64,000 nucleotides of DNA from Herbiconiux moechotypicola (GTDB lineage: Bacteria > Actinomycetota > Actinomycetes > Actinomycetales > Microbacteriaceae): contig NZ_JANLCN010000001.1 of the NCBI RefSeq assembly GCF_024979255.1, positions 523,224-587,223 of the forward strand, read 5' to 3'. Below, one piece after another: positions 61,934-64,000 of this stretch. The notes under the pieces were generated by a model. That model saw nothing but the letters and a program-made list of their open reading frames with translations. It was not told the origin of the DNA and ran no database searches. Position 1 is the first letter of the stretch. Every line of letters starts with the position of its first letter. The position numbers were made by a program, and so were the translations under genes.

Positions 61934-62812
61934 ATGGCCCCCGATTCCGCGCAGCAGCAGGAGGTGCTGATCGTCACGGGCATGTCGGGGGCGGGCCGCT
62001 CGACCGTGGCGAACGCCCTCGAAGACCTCGGCTGGTACGTGGTCGACAACCTCCCGCCGCAGATGCTGCGGCCCCTGGTCGACCTCGCCGAGCACGCCGG
62101 CTCCACCCTCCCGCGCATCGCCGCGGTGGTGGATGTGCGCGGCCGCGACTTCTTCTCCGACCTGCAGGAGATCATCCAGGCCCTGCGCAGCGGCACCCAG
62201 CTGCGCGTGGTGTTCCTCGAGGCCACCGATCAGGCGCTGGTGCGCCGCTTCGAGCAGGTGAGGCGCCCGCATCCGCTGCAGGGCAACGGCACGCTGCTCG
62301 ACGGCATCGGGGCGGAGCGCTCCCGACTCAGCCCCATCCGGGAGTCGAGCGACATCATCATCGACACCTCCGACCTCAACATCCATCAGCTCGCCACCGT
62401 GGTGCAGGAGCGGTTCTCCGCCGCCGATGCCGCGGGCGTGCAGGTGACGGTGATGAGCTTCGGGTTCAAGTACGGGGCGCCGACCGACGCCGACGGCATC
62501 GCCGACGCCCGTTTTCTGCCCAACCCGTTCTGGGTGCCCGAGCTGCGGGCGCACAGCGGCCTCGACCCCGAGGTGCGCGACTACGTGCTGGGGCAGACCG
62601 GCGCGATGGAGTTCATCGACGCCTACGCAGCCGCCCTCGAGCCCGTGCTCGCGGGGTATCAGCGTGAGAACAAGCGGCACGCCACGATCGCCATCGGCTG
62701 CACGGGCGGCAAGCACCGCTCGGTGGCCATGGCCCGCGAGCTGGCCGAGCGCATCGGCCGCTTTCCGGGCGTGGCCGTGAGCGTGAAGCATCGCGACCTC
62801 GGTCGCGAGTAA
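61934..62812 (+). CDS. rapZ: RapZ-family P-loop nucleotide-binding protein
   Basis: 292 residues. N-terminal kinase-like domain with P-loop GMSGAGRST (residues 16-24), where Arg stands in place of the usual Lys; this is common in actinobacterial members to my knowledge. C-terminal domain carries VMSFGFKYG, ADARFLPNPFW, and IGCTGGKHRSVAMA. In E. coli RapZ steers a small RNA controlling GlmS; the actinobacterial role is unsettled. In mycobacteria yvcK/cuvA separates this gene from whiA; here the two genes are only 24 bases apart. Confidence 0.94.
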   Translation: MAPDSAQQQEVLIVTGMSGAGRSTVANALEDLGWYVVDNLPPQMLRPLVDLAEHAGSTLPRIAAVVDVRGRDFFSDLQEIIQALRSGTQLRVVFLEATDQALVRRFEQVRRPHPLQGNGTLLDGIGAERSRLSPIRESSDIIIDTSDLNIHQLATVVQERFSAADAAGVQVTVMSFGFKYGAPTDADGIADARFLPNPFWVPELRAHSGLDPEVRDYVLGQTGAMEFIDAYAAALEPVLAGYQRENKRHATIAIGCTGGKHRSVAMARELAERIGRFPGVAVSVKHRDLGRE

Positions 62813-62836
62813 CGACGACAAGAAGAAGGTTCCACA

Positions 62837-63814
62837 GTGGCTCTCACAGCCGACGTCAAAGAGGAGCTGGCCAAGGTGGTCGTCAGCAAGACGACCACCC
62901 GCGCCGCAGAACTCGCGACGATCCTCCGGTTCGCCGGCGGTCTCCACATCATCTCCTCCCGCATCGCGATCGAGGCCGAGCTCGACACCCCCGACATCGT
63001 CAAGCGCGTGCTGCGCGACCTCGCCGAGCTCTACGGCGTGAAGGGCGACGTGTCGCTCATCGCCCCGAGCGCCCAGCGCCGCGACGGCGGCTACCTCGTG
63101 CGCATCCTCGACGGCGGCGAGACGCTGGCACGCCAGACCGGGCTGCTGGATGCGCGGCGACGCCCGATCCGCGGTCTCCCGAACCGACTCACCACCGGCA
63201 CCCGCGACGACCTCGCCGCGATCTGGCGCGGCGCCTTCCTCGCGGCCGGCTCGCTCACCGACCCCGGCCGCTCGGCGGCGCTCGAGGTGGTGAGCCCGGG
63301 CAACGAGTCCGCGATGGCGCTCGTCGGCGCCGCGGCACGCCTGGGCATCGCCACGAAGGCCCGTGAGGTGCGCGGCGTGCACCGGGTGGTCATCCGCGAC
63401 GGCGAGGCGATCGCCGCCATGCTCACGGTGATCGGCGCCACCGGCACCGTCGCCACCTGGGAGGAGATGCGCCAGCGCCGCGAGGTGCGCGCCACGGCCA
63501 ACCGGCTGGTCAACTTCGACGACGCGAATCTGCGCCGCTCGGCACAGGCCGCCGTCGCCGCCTGCGCCCGGGTGGAGCGGGCGATGGAGATCCTCGGCGA
63601 CGATATCCCCGACCACCTCAAGTACGCCGGCGAGCTCCGCCTCGCCCACCGCGACTCAAGCCTCGACGAGCTCGGCCACCACGCCGACCCGCCCATGACG
63701 AAAGACGCCATCGCCGGCCGCATCCGTCGCCTGCTCGCCATGGCCGACAAGCTCGCCACCGAGCAGGGCATCCCGGGCACCGAGGCGAACCTCCCGCCCG
63801 ACCTCGACGACTGA
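62837..63814 (+). CDS. whiA: Sporulation/cell-division regulator WhiA
   Basis: 325-residue DNA-binding protein with an N-terminal LAGLIDADG-like homing-endonuclease fold without nuclease function and a C-terminal helix-turn-helix (about 230-310; [19 protein letters not shown] and DEAL-like SLDELG). In Streptomyces it works with WhiB on septation genes; non-sporulating Actinobacteria keep it for division. GTG 62837 has AGAAGAAGG upstream, so this gene is leadered. A TAGACT promoter for the next gene follows its stop. Confidence 0.95.
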   Translation: MALTADVKEELAKVVVSKTTTRAAELATILRFAGGLHIISSRIAIEAELDTPDIVKRVLRDLAELYGVKGDVSLIAPSAQRRDGGYLVRILDGGETLARQTGLLDARRRPIRGLPNRLTTGTRDDLAAIWRGAFLAAGSLTDPGRSAALEVVSPGNESAMALVGAAARLGIATKAREVRGVHRVVIRDGEAIAAMLTVIGATGTVATWEEMRQRREVRATANRLVNFDDANLRRSAQAAVAACARVERAMEILGDDIPDHLKYAGELRLAHRDSSLDELGHHADPPMTKDAIAGRIRRLLAMADKLATEQGIPGTEANLPPDLDD

Positions 63815-63836
63815 CCGGCACCTCCACCCGACGCAA

Positions 63837-63897
63837 TAGACTGACAACGTCACTCACAGCCGCGGCTCACCGGGGCCGGCGGCCTCTAACACGAGGA
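63837..63897 (+). promoter_or_regulatory. Promoter and ribosome site of the superoxide dismutase gene
   Basis: TAGACT (63837-63842) then a GC-rich leader with GCCGCGGC and GGCCGGCGGCC folds. GAGGAG (63892-63897) sets ATG 63908. Confidence 0.6.
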
Positions 63898-63907
63898 GAT
63901 CATCATC

Positions 63908-64000
63908 ATGGCTGAGTACACTCTGCCGGAACTTCCGTACGACTACGCCGCCCTCGAGCCGCACATCAGCGGCAAGATCATGCAGCTGCACCACGACAAG
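63908..64000 (+). CDS. sodA: Superoxide dismutase (Fe/Mn), N-terminal 31 codons
   Basis: Partial gene cut by the right edge. The visible start ([20 protein letters not shown] followed by [10 protein letters not shown]) is the classic Fe/Mn superoxide dismutase opening, with the first metal-ligand His in the HHDK segment. Metal type cannot be told from this piece. It removes superoxide in the cytosol. Confidence 0.96.
   Translation, partial: MAEYTLPELPYDYAALEPHISGKIMQLHHDK

Overview
The window is one contiguous stretch of a high-GC actinobacterial chromosome, most likely from the family Microbacteriaceae. Supports are the strong G/C bias at third codon positions, many GTG starts, dense ATGA/GTGA stop-start overlaps, leaderless promoters, actinobacterial signature genes (whiA, an ANTAR response regulator, an mIHF-type domain, a Trp-operon membrane protein) and a gene order that follows Mycobacterium/Streptomyces core synteny. 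Genus cannot be fixed by reading. No insertion sequence, prophage, CRISPR array or rRNA operon is visible, and there is no gene-free stretch longer than about 210 bases.

Region 1 (1-15265) is a tightly coupled forward run: the 3' end of pyrC, a small membrane protein, carA, carB, pyrF, a fused mIHF-guanylate kinase, rpoZ, coaBC, metK, a helicase-dead priA, fmt, rsmB and a GNAT acetyltransferase. It joins pyrimidine and purine nucleotide supply, CoA and S-adenosylmethionine synthesis, and translation initiation and rRNA modification. A vapBC toxin-antitoxin pair (15300-15958) with its own palindromic operator sits between this run and rpe.

Region 2 (15968-32056) holds rpe, hisE, hisG, hisF, hisI, trpE, a Trp-operon membrane protein, an HGxxPAAW-like small membrane protein, trpC, trpB, trpA, then gltB and gltD behind a long structured leader, and pyk. 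Histidine, tryptophan and glutamate synthesis are linked here; trpD, trpG and trpF and the remaining his genes are not in the window.

Region 3 (32057-47587) is mixed: a lipoprotein, a tRNA-Leu(CAA), a PdtaR-like antiterminator regulator, a thioesterase, polA, and the divergent SOS-controlled mutagenesis cassette imuA'-imuB-dnaE2 with a textbook LexA box inside its promoter. A DUF885 peptidase-like gene, a frameshifted TIGR01777 epimerase, an amidohydrolase with an unusual C-terminal domain and a membrane protein follow.

Region 4 (47588-64000) holds rpsA, coaE, the 5-oxoprolinase genes pxpABC, pfkA (reverse), uvrB, uvrA, a pRiA4b ORF-3-like protein (reverse), uvrC, rapZ, whiA and the first 31 codons of a superoxide dismutase. 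polA, the mutasome and uvrA/B/C make a DNA-repair neighbourhood of about 28 kb.

The most notable non-coding signal is a uniform leaderless promoter class: a TANNNT hexamer followed by exactly six bases and then the ATG/GTG start, seen at nine genes, with the SOS promoter following the same geometry. Other notable items are the mIHF-Gmk fusion, a cloverleaf-like bidirectional terminator after uvrA, the single-base frameshift in the epimerase, and a recurrent GGATGCG heptamer that overrides normal codon choice.
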